A stretch of 64,000 nt of DNA from Rubripirellula tenax (GTDB lineage: Bacteria; Planctomycetota; Planctomycetia; Pirellulales; Pirellulaceae): positions 305,844 through 369,843 of the forward strand of contig NZ_SJPW01000006.1 in NCBI RefSeq assembly GCF_007860125.1. Direction: 5' to 3'. The notes below the pieces were generated by a model. The model did not search any database. It was not told the DNA's origin and saw only the letters and a list, made by a program, of their open reading frames with translations. How positions within the stretch are numbered: position 1 is the first letter of the stretch; each line of letters starts with the position of its first letter. Of this stretch, positions 9,722 through 18,603 are shown piece by piece. Made by a program: the position numbers and the translations under genes.

Positions 9722-10492
9722 TTGGATACCCGTCTTCAACGCCATCCTGTTTACCAGCAACTCAACGACCGCCTGCGCGAGTCGTTGGGAGGCGAGTATC
9801 GGCGCGGTTCCAAGTTTCTGACCGAACGAGAGATCAGCGAGCGGTTCGACGTCAGTCGCGCAACGGCGAACAAGGCGCTCGCGAGCTTGGTTTCCGAAGG
9901 CTTGCTCGAATTCCGTCGCGGCGTCGGGACGTTCGTCAGGCGTGATCTGATCAACTATGACGTTCGCTCGCTGGTCAGCTTCACCGAAAAGGCAAACGCC
10001 GCTGGAAAGAAGCCGACGACCAAAGTACTTTCTTTCGCCAAGTGCTTAGCAGTTTCCGTCGACGCGAAGGTCGTTGAAGCCCTCGATCTTGCGCAAGCAG
10101 CGACGCTGTGGCAGTTACAGCGTCTACGTTCGGCGGACAAAGTGCCCGTCATTCTGGAGCATCGATACATCGTGGCCGATCTTTGTCCGAAACTGACCAA
10201 GGCACAGGTGGCGGGTTCGTTGTACGAAGCTTTCTCCGATACGAATTCGTTGGCGATTGCTGGTGCGGACGAAATCATTCGCGCGGTTTCACTCAAGCCT
10301 TCGGAAGCGAAACTGCTGGCCGTTCCTTCCAAATCGCCTGCCATCGAAGTCACGGCGGTCGGGTTCCTAGACAACAACGAACGCACTCCACTGTGGTGGG
10401 AGAGGACACTTTATCGAGGTGACCAGTACGAATTTCATAGCCGTCTTGGCCCGATTCAAACCGCCACGCCGGCGCGAGGAAAATTGCGATGA
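9722..10492 (+). CDS. GntR-family (HutC/UTRA) transcriptional regulator
   Basis: This 256-residue protein starts at TTG 9722. Residues 1-75 form a GntR winged helix (FLTEREISERFDVSRATANKALASLVSEGLLEFRRGVGTFV). Residues about 80-245 form a UTRA ligand-binding domain with ILEHRYIVADLCP and PLWWERTLYRGDQYEF, as in HutC-type regulators that sense small carbohydrate or amino-acid metabolites. Its stop overlaps the start of the next gene by 4 bp (ATGA), so it is translationally coupled to the oxidoreductase and probably regulates its own operon in response to that pathway's substrate. Confidence 0.92.
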   Translation: MDTRLQRHPVYQQLNDRLRESLGGEYRRGSKFLTEREISERFDVSRATANKALASLVSEGLLEFRRGVGTFVRRDLINYDVRSLVSFTEKANAAGKKPTTKVLSFAKCLAVSVDAKVVEALDLAQAATLWQLQRLRSADKVPVILEHRYIVADLCPKLTKAQVAGSLYEAFSDTNSLAIAGADEIIRAVSLKPSEAKLLAVPSKSPAIEVTAVGFLDNNERTPLWWERTLYRGDQYEFHSRLGPIQTATPARGKLR

Positions 10493-11664
10493 CCGATACC
10501 GCGAACGATTTATCGACGAAACGCAAACCCACCGCCGTCGTCGTCGGCACGGGCTTCATTGGGCCCGTGCATGTTGAAGCCCTCGGCCGGACGGGTGTCG
10601 ATGTCATCGGGATCTTAGGTTCGACGCCACAGAAATCGATCGCGGCGGCCAAGTCGTTGGGACTTGCGCGCGGCTACGCTTCGCTCGACGAAGTCTTAGC
10701 CGATGATTCCGTCGACTCAGTACACCTAACAACACCGAATCGCTTTCACTTCGAACAAGCGACGGCGGTCATTAAGGCTGGCAAGCATGTGATGTGCGAG
10801 AAACCGCTTGCGATGAATTCGGAGCAATCGCAACAGTTGGTTGAGCTCGCCGAGCGCTCCGGAGTCGTTGCAGGCGTCGCCTACAACATCCGCTTTTATC
10901 CGCTTTGCCATGAGGCTGCGGCGCGGGTGTCCGCCCCGGATTTTGGCGATGTATTGCACATCACCGGATCCTATGTTCAGGATTGGTTGTTGAAGGAAAC
11001 CGATTTCAACTGGCGTGTGATGGCTGACGTTGGCGGTGCGTTACGCGCGGTCGCGGACATCGGCACACACTGGCTCGACTTGGTTCAGTTCATCAGCGGC
11101 AACAAGATCGTGGCCGTGTGTGCTGATCTGCAAACGGTTCATGCAACGCGACAGCGACAAGTCGGTGGTTCGTTGACGTTTTCCGACGATGCAAGCGGTG
11201 AGACCGAACCGGTTTCCATCGATACCGAAGACGCCGGTTCGATCTTGTTGCGTTTTGCGGACGGCAGTCGTGGCTGTTTGCATGTCTCGCAAGTCACCGC
11301 GGGTCGCAAAAACTGTCTGCGGTATGAAATCGCTGGCAGCAAGCAAGCTTTGTCGTGGAACAGCGAGCAACCGAACAGTCTCTGGATTGGCCACCGCGAC
11401 AGACCAGGCGAGCAATTGGTTCGCGATCCCGCCATGATGCACCCGTCGGCTGGCGGCATTGCGAATTATCCCGGCGGCCACTGCGAAGGCTTCCCTGATA
11501 CGTTCAAACAGTTGTTCAAATCGTTTTATGGCTACATCGACGCGGGTGACCTTTCGGCTCCGCGACCGTTTCCGACATTTGCCGACGGCCATCGCGAAGT
11601 TCTGTTGTGCGAAGCAATCCTTGACAGCCATCGTCAACAAACATGGGTTTCGTGCGGCTGCTAA
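10489..11664 (+). CDS. Gfo/Idh/MocA family NAD(P)-dependent oxidoreductase
   Basis: This 391-residue protein has an N-terminal Rossmann fold: AVVVGTGFIGPVHVEAL (GxGxxG variant), and the conserved HVMCEKPLAM (EKP) nucleotide and catalytic motif. The C-terminal alpha/beta substrate domain contains RVMADVGGALRAVADIGTHWLDL with the family's GTHW motif. Such enzymes oxidise or reduce cyclic sugars and inositols. Its position between the GntR regulator (4 bp overlap) and deoC (about 66 bp gap) suggests one step in a sugar or nucleoside-sugar catabolic pathway whose product feeds an aldolase. The exact substrate cannot be read from the sequence. Confidence 0.93.
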   Translation: MTDTANDLSTKRKPTAVVVGTGFIGPVHVEALGRTGVDVIGILGSTPQKSIAAAKSLGLARGYASLDEVLADDSVDSVHLTTPNRFHFEQATAVIKAGKHVMCEKPLAMNSEQSQQLVELAERSGVVAGVAYNIRFYPLCHEAAARVSAPDFGDVLHITGSYVQDWLLKETDFNWRVMADVGGALRAVADIGTHWLDLVQFISGNKIVAVCADLQTVHATRQRQVGGSLTFSDDASGETEPVSIDTEDAGSILLRFADGSRGCLHVSQVTAGRKNCLRYEIAGSKQALSWNSEQPNSLWIGHRDRPGEQLVRDPAMMHPSAGGIANYPGGHCEGFPDTFKQLFKSFYGYIDAGDLSAPRPFPTFADGHREVLLCEAILDSHRQQTWVSCGC

Positions 11665-11730
11665 ACGTCTGGTTTACCCAGTTTCGGTCGACTCGAATTC
11701 GGCCTTCACTTTCTCTAAAGAGACTTCACG

Positions 11731-12456
11731 ATGTCGGACTACACCTATCACGACGTTTCGAAAATGATCGACCATTCGCTGCTCAATCCAACGCTGGCGG
11801 TGAAGGATCTGGAACAAGGTATTCAGTTGGCGATCGCATACGACGTCGCCAGCGTTTGCATCATGCCGTACCACTTGAAACGCTGTGCCGAGGTGTTGAA
11901 GGGGACGGACGTGAAGGCGTCCACGACGATCGGGTTCCCCCACGGCGGCCATACGACGGAAATCAAGCGAGCCGAGGCGGTCCGGGCGATCGCGGACGGC
12001 TGCCAAGAACTGGACATGGTTGTCAACGTTTCAAAGGTCCTCTCTGGCGATTGGGACTACGTCCGCAACGACATCGCAGCGGTGATCGAAGTCGCACATG
12101 CCGCCGGCCAGAAGGTAAAGGTCATCTTTGAAAATGCGTATCTGAACGACGACCAGAAAATCTCGCTCTGCAAAATCTGCACTGAACTAAACGCCGACTG
12201 GGTGAAGACATCGACAGGATACGCGCCCGGCGGAGCGACGCACGAAGACTTGAAACTGATGCGTGAGCACGCCGGTGATCATGTTCAGGTCAAAGCAGCC
12301 GGCGGAGTGCGTGATCTGGATGCGTTGCTCGCCGTCCGAGCGTTGGGCGTGACACGGTGCGGCGCCAGTCGTACGGCCGAGATGCTTGGCGAGGCGCGAA
12401 AGCGTTTGGGTCTGTCCGCGATCGAAGCGACGGCCAATGACGCATCCGGATACTGA
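11731..12456 (+). CDS. deoC: Deoxyribose-phosphate aldolase
   Basis: This 241-residue protein has class I aldolase DeoC motifs: MIDHSLLNPTL, IGFPHGG, ELDMVVNV (catalytic Asp about 95), WVKTSTGY (Schiff-base Lys 159) and VKAAGGVRD (Lys 188). It reversibly cleaves 2-deoxyribose 5-phosphate to acetaldehyde and glyceraldehyde 3-phosphate in the cytoplasm. It lies third in the GntR, oxidoreductase, deoC transcription unit, so here it may serve the same pathway as the oxidoreductase, or a DeoC-like aldol cleavage of a related sugar phosphate, rather than general nucleoside salvage. No other deo genes are close. Confidence 0.94.
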   Translation: MSDYTYHDVSKMIDHSLLNPTLAVKDLEQGIQLAIAYDVASVCIMPYHLKRCAEVLKGTDVKASTTIGFPHGGHTTEIKRAEAVRAIADGCQELDMVVNVSKVLSGDWDYVRNDIAAVIEVAHAAGQKVKVIFENAYLNDDQKISLCKICTELNADWVKTSTGYAPGGATHEDLKLMREHAGDHVQVKAAGGVRDLDALLAVRALGVTRCGASRTAEMLGEARKRLGLSAIEATANDASGY

Positions 12457-12524
12457 CTCAACGCCACGCCTACGAACGCGACCGCCGATATTCGGCTTAC
12501 CGAAACGCTAACGCTGTTGGGCGA

Positions 12525-13742
12525 TCAACGCGGTTGACGCGTGAATTCGTCGCGGATTTTGCCGCCTTCCAGAACGCATTTTCCGTGCATCGCGTCTTTC
12601 CCGAATGTCAAAACGAACACGTGGTGTCCCTGGTCCGCCATGCCAGGTGATTGAATGAACCAGCGATCCGTCTTCGGAGTCCGCTGGGGAACTCCCAGGC
12701 CGCCCTCGCCGATGTAAACGACTCCGGTCTGGTCCAACTGTCCGTCGCGAATCGGAACGGTGCGTTTGATGTTGTGTCCGTCGGCTTCGCAAACCAAATC
12801 AACGTCAAATTTTTCAAACAGGGGCACCCACGTCTTCAGCCCCGCGCCGGCTTCTTTGACAGCCGGATAGACCGGACGATGGTACTGTGCCAAAAGCCAA
12901 CGGTGGTTTGCCCGAGATCGCGAGAGTTCTTCATTCAGCCAAGTGGCTTGGTCCCCCGCGGTACTGATTTCTGAATTCAGCGTGACCATTCGAACTTTGG
13001 GTCCGATACTGATGCCGTAATAGTTCAAGTCGCCATCGGGGAATCCGAAGACTTTATTGAAGGGCTTACCCTTGTCATGATTTCCACGCGCGGGAATGAT
13101 CGGCAGCAGTCGTCCATCGGTCATTGTGGTCAATTCATGATCAGACATCCACACCGACCAGAGCTCCATCTTCGTCCCCGATACGACGTAGTCGCCCCCG
13201 TGTGCAAAAGCAATGATGTCGTCGGCAGGATCGTCGTTGTCGAAGGAGGCTTCAGCCATCTCGGAGATCATCGTGTTGACTCGGCGACGGGCATCTCGAT
13301 CTGAACGCGAATCGCCACCATGCAAAATACTGAACTCGCGATCGGTGTCGGACGCTGTGACGAAATAAAAAACCGGTGACGACTCGGTATCGCTGATCAT
13401 TTGAATCTCGTACGCAGTGCCTGGGCGCAGATCGGTTAGCTTTGAATGGTGATAGTAAAGCTCAAACGAACCGCCCGTGTAACGCCCCGACTCGGCAAGC
13501 GTGGTCGCGTCCCCGTCGTCGCTGTCTTTGGCCTTAAAGCGAACCGAATGATCGCGACCAGCCGACTTTGTGCTCCAGGCAATTGTGGCCGTCGTGGTAG
13601 GGTCGTCGGACCATACAACTCGCCACTGGGCCGGTGCCGTGCCGGCCAGCGGTGCGTCGGCGAAAGCACTTGGTTGTGATGTCAGGAGAGCGCCAGCAAA
13701 CAAGAGGGTCAGGAAATAGTGAAACGGTATGGTCATAGTCAT
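12525..13742 (-). CDS. Secreted metallophosphoesterase, purple acid phosphatase-like
   Basis: This 405-residue protein has a signal peptide (residues about 1-29). An N-terminal fibronectin-like domain follows (WRVVWSDDPTTTATIAW, LTDLRPGTAYEIQM), then a calcineurin-like metallophosphoesterase domain with HGGDSRSD, HGGDYV, ARGNHDKGKPF, QYHRPVYP and ADGHNIKRTVP as metal-binding blocks. Purple acid phosphatase-like proteins hydrolyse phosphate esters at the cell surface or periplasm. Its start overlaps the stop of the upstream membrane protein gene by 4 bp (ATGA), so the two are coupled. The C-terminus is short and lacks obvious anchors. Confidence 0.9.
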   Translation of the reverse strand: MTMTIPFHYFLTLLFAGALLTSQPSAFADAPLAGTAPAQWRVVWSDDPTTTATIAWSTKSAGRDHSVRFKAKDSDDGDATTLAESGRYTGGSFELYYHHSKLTDLRPGTAYEIQMISDTESSPVFYFVTASDTDREFSILHGGDSRSDRDARRRVNTMISEMAEASFDNDDPADDIIAFAHGGDYVVSGTKMELWSVWMSDHELTTMTDGRLLPIIPARGNHDKGKPFNKVFGFPDGDLNYYGISIGPKVRMVTLNSEISTAGDQATWLNEELSRSRANHRWLLAQYHRPVYPAVKEAGAGLKTWVPLFEKFDVDLVCEADGHNIKRTVPIRDGQLDQTGVVYIGEGGLGVPQRTPKTDRWFIQSPGMADQGHHVFVLTFGKDAMHGKCVLEGGKIRDEFTRQPR

Positions 13743-14803
13743 TCGGATTCAAATTGAGCGGAATTCTGTTGAGCGGAATGTTGCTGCGCAGCAAGTTGAG
13801 CAACAAGGAGCAGCAAGATCACAAACGGAACGCCACCATTCGCCGCGCGAAGCACTGTTTCGGGCCATGCATCCAATCCCAACGCGGACATTCTACTTGC
13901 TGCGGTGACCCATCCCCAAATCGCCATGTAGGCTGCTGCGATTCGAAATCGAAACACAACCAGGGCAATGGCAACGATAGCGTCAAGAACGCCGATGGCG
14001 ACGAGTGCCCGTTCGGCGGTGGACTGGCTGAACCCGAAACCGGTCCATTGAAGGTCCGACAGCAGGATCAAGTCCGTAAAGGGGGCGTAACATTCCATCG
14101 CCTTGTAGCCATGAGCAAGAAACGTGGCCGCCGCGGCCAGCACAAGCACCGACAAAGCCATCTTGCCACGACCGCGACTAGCAGCCTGTTGAAAAAGGGG
14201 TCTGACCCTTTGGAGACGTTGCTGCAACATTGTGAATTCGAAACGTCGGAGAGGGTCAGACCCCTTTTTCAACAGGCTGCTGGGTTCGCCGACCGGATGA
14301 CCCATCGACACAGGCCGCCAAGACAACATTAGCAAAGCGATCGGCGCCGCATAGCGAACCGCGTGCTCGGCCAGTGCCAGTTCGCCGTAGACAGACGCTC
14401 GGATCATGTGTGCAAGAGACAACGCCAACATCCAAACGGCCACCCACACCAACGCGACCTGGTCGGACCAATGAGCGATCGACGCAACGATCGAAACTGG
14501 ATCGCATTTCGAACGACACCATCCGGCGACACCAATCACGACTGCCGCAACAAGAGTCAGTACCATGCCAAAGTCGTCAATGCCTTGGCACAAAGACTCC
14601 GGCCAGTGAAGGTCGAAGTAGAGCCAGCCATAGATGTCGCTTTCGGTTTCTACCGACGAAAGCAAATAGCGTCCGACGACTCCGATGCACTGGATCAGCA
14701 CAACCCAACGCAACCACCACATCGCTGTGGTGGTTGTTGGGGTGAGAAATCGTTGGCGGGCTTGGTCTCGCGAGGATTCGCGATGCGATGGAGGGGAATT
14801 CAT
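13739..14803 (-). CDS. Multi-pass membrane protein carrying an in-frame palindromic repeat insert
   Basis: This 354-residue protein has about seven hydrophobic segments, for example WWLRWVVLIQCIGVVGRYLL, VALVWVAVWMLALSLAHMI, MALSVLVLAAAATFLAHGY and ALVAIGVLDAIVAIALVVF. No family was recognised; it resembles DoxX-like or 'hypothetical membrane' proteins only in hydrophobicity. Between two membrane segments sits a charged stretch (SLLKKGSDPLRR...RVRPLFQQAA) encoded entirely by a 102-bp palindromic element that keeps the frame open. The C-terminus has a short AQQHSAQQNSAQ repeat. It is translationally coupled to the downstream phosphoesterase gene (4 bp overlap). Confidence 0.8.
   Translation of the reverse strand: MNSPPSHRESSRDQARQRFLTPTTTTAMWWLRWVVLIQCIGVVGRYLLSSVETESDIYGWLYFDLHWPESLCQGIDDFGMVLTLVAAVVIGVAGWCRSKCDPVSIVASIAHWSDQVALVWVAVWMLALSLAHMIRASVYGELALAEHAVRYAAPIALLMLSWRPVSMGHPVGEPSSLLKKGSDPLRRFEFTMLQQRLQRVRPLFQQAASRGRGKMALSVLVLAAAATFLAHGYKAMECYAPFTDLILLSDLQWTGFGFSQSTAERALVAIGVLDAIVAIALVVFRFRIAAAYMAIWGWVTAASRMSALGLDAWPETVLRAANGGVPFVILLLLVAQLAAQQHSAQQNSAQFESE
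14180..14281. repeat. 102-bp palindromic repeat element (30-bp inverted arms) inside a coding frame
   Basis: The arms 14181-14209 and 14252-14280 are perfect inverted complements of 29 nt, or 30 nt counting 14180 and 14281. Each arm carries the core CCTGTTGAAAAAGGGG. The interior of about 42 nt has weaker self-complementarity. The element length of 102 bp is 34 codons, so the host gene remains in frame. A half copy of the arm end (TTCAACAGGCTGCT) recurs at 18604-18617, next to a truncated gene. This fits a MITE- or REP-like family dispersed in the genome. No target-site duplication was clear. Confidence 0.85.
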
Positions 14804-14929
14804 GTTCCCGACACTCTAATCGCTGGGGAATCGCAAGGCGATGTGCTCGATGCGATTCCATTCGACAACGTGCCAGCAAAATCGATCCGGCCACGACGTT
14901 GGGCCAGAAAGCAGGCCGGAAACCTACCA

Positions 14930-14966
14930 ACCGTTTGCTTCGTGCAGTTTTCACGAAGCAAACGGT
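14930..14966. terminator. Perfect 15-bp stem hairpin, likely terminator
   Basis: The arms 14930-14944 and 14952-14966 pair perfectly over 15 bp with a 7-nt loop. The hairpin lies 14 nt past the stop of the CBM9-like gene on the minus strand and is followed there by a modestly T-rich stretch, so it likely ends that transcript. Confidence 0.7.
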
Positions 14967-14979
14967 AATCAGCGCGAGT

Positions 14980-15693
14980 CTACTTCAGCGTCAGGGTGCC
15001 GAAATTCTCGGTGCTTTCAAAAGAATCGTTTTCCGCGTGACTCCATTTCGCTACCGAGACGCGTTCACCGCTGCCGTCGTCATTGTTGACTTGAAGCTCA
15101 AGTCCAAGATGATCGCCAGCGTGAAGTGGCGAATCGGTCATGTTGATCGACATCTCAACCAGATACCCGGTATCCGTCTTTTTGCTGACTGCCTTGACAT
15201 CCGATTCCACGAATCCGAGACCACGTCCGCTGACCTGGCCCTTGAAGTTGACCCTGTACTGAGCATCATCGTCTTGGTAGGACGCCGTCGCTTCATGGTT
15301 TCGATCCACGAAAAGTTCAATGGAGTCTTGCGCCCAATCTTCACTGGAAATCGCCGACAGCTCCTTATCGGAAACTTGCCACAATACCGATAGCTTATCG
15401 CTGCTCCAGAGAACGCGCACTTCGCCGGTTGACATTTCTTCTTTCGAAACCTGAGTCAGATCGGTGATCGGCTTATCCACTTTGATTGCCGTTGCCGTAC
15501 TCCACACTTCGTCGATCTCACCGTCAATGACTGGCGATCCCGCCGCCGCGATTGCCACGACGCCCTTCACCGCACTGCTGTCCGATTCGGTCGCCGTTTT
15601 GGCTTCGGTATCTGCCTCGTCACCGGCGCGAGCAATACATGGACTAAAGCAAATGGAGATGGAAGCAACGGCAAAACTGATAGCTCGCAACAT
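14980..15693 (-). CDS. Secreted CBM9-like domain protein
   Basis: This 237-residue protein has a signal peptide (residues 1-23, ending ARA). An acidic linker follows, then one domain with the CBM9-type pattern: SPVIDGEIDEVWSTATAI, VRVLWSSDKLSVLWQVSD, DSIELFVDRN, QYRVNF, YLVEMSINM, LGLELQVNNDD. The family 9 carbohydrate-binding fold was first known from xylanases. In planctomycetes it often occurs alone in secreted proteins. There is no catalytic domain. It is a single gene with a hairpin terminator just downstream. Its upstream region (15694-15959) must hold divergent promoters with the next gene. Confidence 0.85.
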   Translation of the reverse strand: MLRAISFAVASISICFSPCIARAGDEADTEAKTATESDSSAVKGVVAIAAAGSPVIDGEIDEVWSTATAIKVDKPITDLTQVSKEEMSTGEVRVLWSSDKLSVLWQVSDKELSAISSEDWAQDSIELFVDRNHEATASYQDDDAQYRVNFKGQVSGRGLGFVESDVKAVSKKTDTGYLVEMSINMTDSPLHAGDHLGLELQVNNDDGSGERVSVAKWSHAENDSFESTENFGTLTLK

Positions 15694-15959
15694 TTCGGTT
15701 ACCTTGGATCGAAGACTCTGGACTTGAAAATTTCAACGACACGCATTCTACGCTACCGACTGCAGGGAGTGGTCCTCGGGCCTCTAGCGGTAAACTGCGG
15801 CATCGTTTGAAAGTTGCAGCATCCGCGGATTCCCGATTTGCACGTCCATTCGACCCGTTACGCACGCGATTTGACTTGCTTGCTGCGTGCAAGGGCGTGA
15901 CAATGAGTGATAGACGTACGGGTTCGTACGTCCTTTCAGATCAACCCTTGAGGTGTGCG

Positions 15960-16670
15960 ATGTATTGGATTCGACTTGTCGCGATGTTTTGTCTCTCCAG
16001 TCTCGCGTTGCCGCTGGTTGCCAGCGCAGACCGCTTACAGCTTTCCAACGGCGACGAGATCGAGGGTGACGTTATTGAAATGACACGTGAGCACGTGAAG
16101 TTTCGGCACAAAGTGATCGGAGAAATTACGGTGCCCCGACATCAAGTACACGCCATCGAGTTGGGTGAAAAACGAGGTGGCAAACGCATCATGGCCGACG
16201 GCACCGAAGCGGCCCCCGAGTCGCCCGAAGAAGTGATCGATCGGCTGGTGAATCCGGAACTGAACAAGAAGAAAATTCGCGAGCTCGAAAAAGGTGCAAA
16301 GCGTCACGCGACGGCCGAAGATGCCGTCGAAGAACTTCGCCGAGTCGGCGTCGACTCGAAAATGATGAACCAGTTGCATGGAATGCTTCCGGGGTTCGGT
16401 AGTCCCGCCGTGCAAAACCACTTTCAAGATCGTGTGTCAGGATTGATGAACGGTTCGCTGTCCATCAACGATATTCGCAACGAAGCGATCGACGCGAGAG
16501 ATCAATTGAAGGAGTTGATGGATGATCTGGGGCCCAGCGGAGCAGCCTTGCAGGGCTATTTCGGAATCCTAGACGGCTTCATTGAAAAGACGGATCCCGA
16601 CAAACCAAAGACGTTGGATATCATTCCGCCACTCGAGCTGACACCGCGTGCGATCCCGCCCCAGCTCTAA
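15960..16670 (+). CDS. Small secreted protein, unknown function
   Basis: The ATG at 15960 gives 236 residues with a signal peptide (MYWIRLVAMFCLSSLALPLVASA). The longer frame from 15807 does not. The first 60 mature residues are beta-rich and repeat the pattern of SpoVM/BON-free 'SH3-like' strands (RLQLSNGDEIEGDVIEM, EHVKFRHKVIGEITVPRHQVHAI), which is typical of planctomycete proteins with an Lsm/SH3-like 'LxxGdxlxGxv' start. The rest is helical and charged (NKKKIRELEKGAKRHATAEDA). No enzymatic motif was found. The convergent sulfatase gene follows 75 bp downstream. Confidence 0.8.
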   Translation: MYWIRLVAMFCLSSLALPLVASADRLQLSNGDEIEGDVIEMTREHVKFRHKVIGEITVPRHQVHAIELGEKRGGKRIMADGTEAAPESPEEVIDRLVNPELNKKKIRELEKGAKRHATAEDAVEELRRVGVDSKMMNQLHGMLPGFGSPAVQNHFQDRVSGLMNGSLSINDIRNEAIDARDQLKELMDDLGPSGAALQGYFGILDGFIEKTDPDKPKTLDIIPPLELTPRAIPPQL

Positions 16671-16744
16671 CGACGAAACTTGAGCGAAGACCTGACCGCT
16701 AGTCGCAGCGTTAATGCACAGCCCGGCGGTGTTCCCGCGATTCC

Positions 16745-18172
16745 CTAGTCGTTTGGGTTGTGGATGTTTTTCCAATCCGGATACGTCGGCCGGTCGACTG
16801 CGTCCGGGCCGCCTTTCTTGAGCGGTGCCGCCGGCGCTCGCTCTAGCACGAGGCCGAGTTTGCGCCGTGCGACATCAGCAGGCGACGTGCCGGAACCCTG
16901 CGTTTCAAGGCTATGTGTTTCCGTCAGATCATTGGGGACGTCGAAAAATCGACCGTCACGGTACAGTTTGAAACGCTGGTCGCGCACGTACTGTCCGCCA
17001 ACGGCCTTGCCCCAATATGGTTGGTAGTGCAGGAGAGTCCAATCGCGCGGGTTGCCCCATTCCCCTCTTAACCGCGGAATGAAACTTCGCCCATCGAACG
17101 GGTCGTCGTCGGCAAGTGGAATGCCGGCGGCATCCGCTAGCGATGCATAAAAATCGGTGAAATCGACCAAGTCGTCGAACACCGCGCCGTTGGGCGTATG
17201 GCCTTTCCAATAAGCGACAAACGGGACATGCGTTCCCATGTCCGTTGTCGTTCCCTTGCCACCGGAAACGGTTTGGCCATTCCAACTCGATCGAATCTGA
17301 CGATTGGTCCCGTTGTCGGCCGTGAACAGGATGATCGTGTTTTCGATCGCACCGACCGTTTCGAGCTTGGCAACAATTTTGCCAATGACTTTGTCGAGAT
17401 AGCTGACCATCGCAACGAAGTTCTCTTTTTTCTCGCCAGGGTTCTTGGGCCCCTTGTTTGCGGCTTGCGTTCGCGGCGCATCACCAATCGAATCGGGAGT
17501 GGGCACAAACGGGTCGTGAACCAAGACCGTCGGGTAATAGACAAAGAATGGCTCGGTGCGGTAACGGTCGATAAAGTCGCAGACAAAATCGGACATGATA
17601 TCCGGTCCATATTTTCCAGCGTTCTCGTCGGCCGTCAGCAACTTTCCGTTTTGCTCCAGCGGAGGACTCCAGAAACGCTCGCCGCCGCCGTCTTTGGCGT
17701 TCTTGCCTTTCGTCACTTGCCAGAGACAGTACTCGTCAAACCCCGACTTCTGCGGTCGCGTGTTGTCGTTGAACCCTTCGGCTTTGTGGTACAGCCCGTT
17801 GAGCTGCCACTTTCCCGCAATCGCGGTTTTGTATCCGGCCGACTGCAGCAACTGACCAAATGTCTTCTCGCTAGGGTTGAGGTAGCCAAAGTGCGTGTAA
17901 TTACGAAAGCTATACTCTCCCGTCATGATCTCGACTCGCGACGGAGTACAGATCGGCGTCGAGTAGCAGTGGCTGAATCGAACACCTTCGGCTGCTAGAC
18001 GGTCGATGTTCGGCGTCTGATAGTCCTGGGCTCCGTAGCAACCAAAGCACTCCCAGCTGACATCATCGGCCATGATCAAGACGACATTGGGCCTTGTGGA
18101 CTCCGCGTGAAGCGTTTGGCAAACCAGCACCGATAGGACGGCGGCAGTGATCGCTATCAATGGATGTCTCAT
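16745..18172 (-). CDS. Secreted type I sulfatase
   Basis: This 475-residue protein has a signal peptide (residues 1-23) and the sulfatase pattern. The N-terminal metal motif is RPNVVLIMADDVSWECFGCYG. The active-site CTPSR is at residues 75-79; its Cys would be matured to formylglycine by an anaerobic or FGE-type enzyme. GKWQLNG, then TADNGTN and the C-terminal HYQPYWG complete the fold. Such enzymes remove sulfate from algal or animal polysaccharides and are abundant in marine planctomycetes. The catalytic residues all appear present. The gene is convergent with the small secreted protein gene. Confidence 0.95.
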   Translation of the reverse strand: MRHPLIAITAAVLSVLVCQTLHAESTRPNVVLIMADDVSWECFGCYGAQDYQTPNIDRLAAEGVRFSHCYSTPICTPSRVEIMTGEYSFRNYTHFGYLNPSEKTFGQLLQSAGYKTAIAGKWQLNGLYHKAEGFNDNTRPQKSGFDEYCLWQVTKGKNAKDGGGERFWSPPLEQNGKLLTADENAGKYGPDIMSDFVCDFIDRYRTEPFFVYYPTVLVHDPFVPTPDSIGDAPRTQAANKGPKNPGEKKENFVAMVSYLDKVIGKIVAKLETVGAIENTIILFTADNGTNRQIRSSWNGQTVSGGKGTTTDMGTHVPFVAYWKGHTPNGAVFDDLVDFTDFYASLADAAGIPLADDDPFDGRSFIPRLRGEWGNPRDWTLLHYQPYWGKAVGGQYVRDQRFKLYRDGRFFDVPNDLTETHSLETQGSGTSPADVARRKLGLVLERAPAAPLKKGGPDAVDRPTYPDWKNIHNPND

Positions 18173-18470
18173 TTTTTCTCCGTGAGAGTCTTATCCGCCG
18201 CCCGCCAACCTTCTTTGGAATCGAAGTTCCCCACGAACATGCGATTACCAGACGAAAGCGGCAGCGTTAGAAGAAGTGCGTCGATCGAAATTGCAGTGGA
18301 AGTCGGTCGGAGGATGGCAACATCGCAAGAACATGTCGCCGGCGTTGCACATCGTCGTCCTCAATTAGAACGTATCCGCAGGTTCGCAATCATCCGGTTG
18401 TCGCCGAAGTCCCACAGAACGAAAATCTAGGCGGAAACCACACGTCCATCACCTTGGGAGAGTAGGTCTC
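18173..18470. other. Intergenic region upstream of a pseudogene (298 bp)
   Basis: The region lies between the start of the sulfatase gene (minus) and the GTG of the ADP-ribosylglycohydrolase remnant (plus). Short open frames exist here but none has recognisable composition. It may hold both promoters. No strong motif was seen. Confidence 0.5.
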
Positions 18471-18603
18471 GTGAACCGCGAAGCGATCATCGGATGCATT
18501 CTTGGAACAGCCGTCGGTGATGCACTCGGCTTGCCCTAAGAAGGCGTTTCGCCGCTGAGGGCGTCCCGATTGCTGGGACCACCGGATCGCTATCGATTCC
18601 TTG
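18471..18603 (+). pseudogene. ADP-ribosylglycohydrolase N-terminal remnant with stop codon
   Basis: From GTG 18471 the reading is VNREAIIGCILGTAVGDALG, then LP, stop (TAA at 18537-18539), then EGVSPLRASRLLGPPDRYRFL. This is the start of an ADP-ribosylglycohydrolase (typical GTAVGDALGLPYEG). The stop replaces the conserved Tyr codon by one base (TAC to TAA). Homology ends abruptly at 18603, exactly where a sequence matching the arm end of the palindromic repeat (TTCAACAGGCTGCT, 18604-18617) begins. The rest of the gene is missing from the window, so it is a dead fragment. The upstream GGGAGAG (18457-18463) looks like the original ribosome site. Confidence 0.85.
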
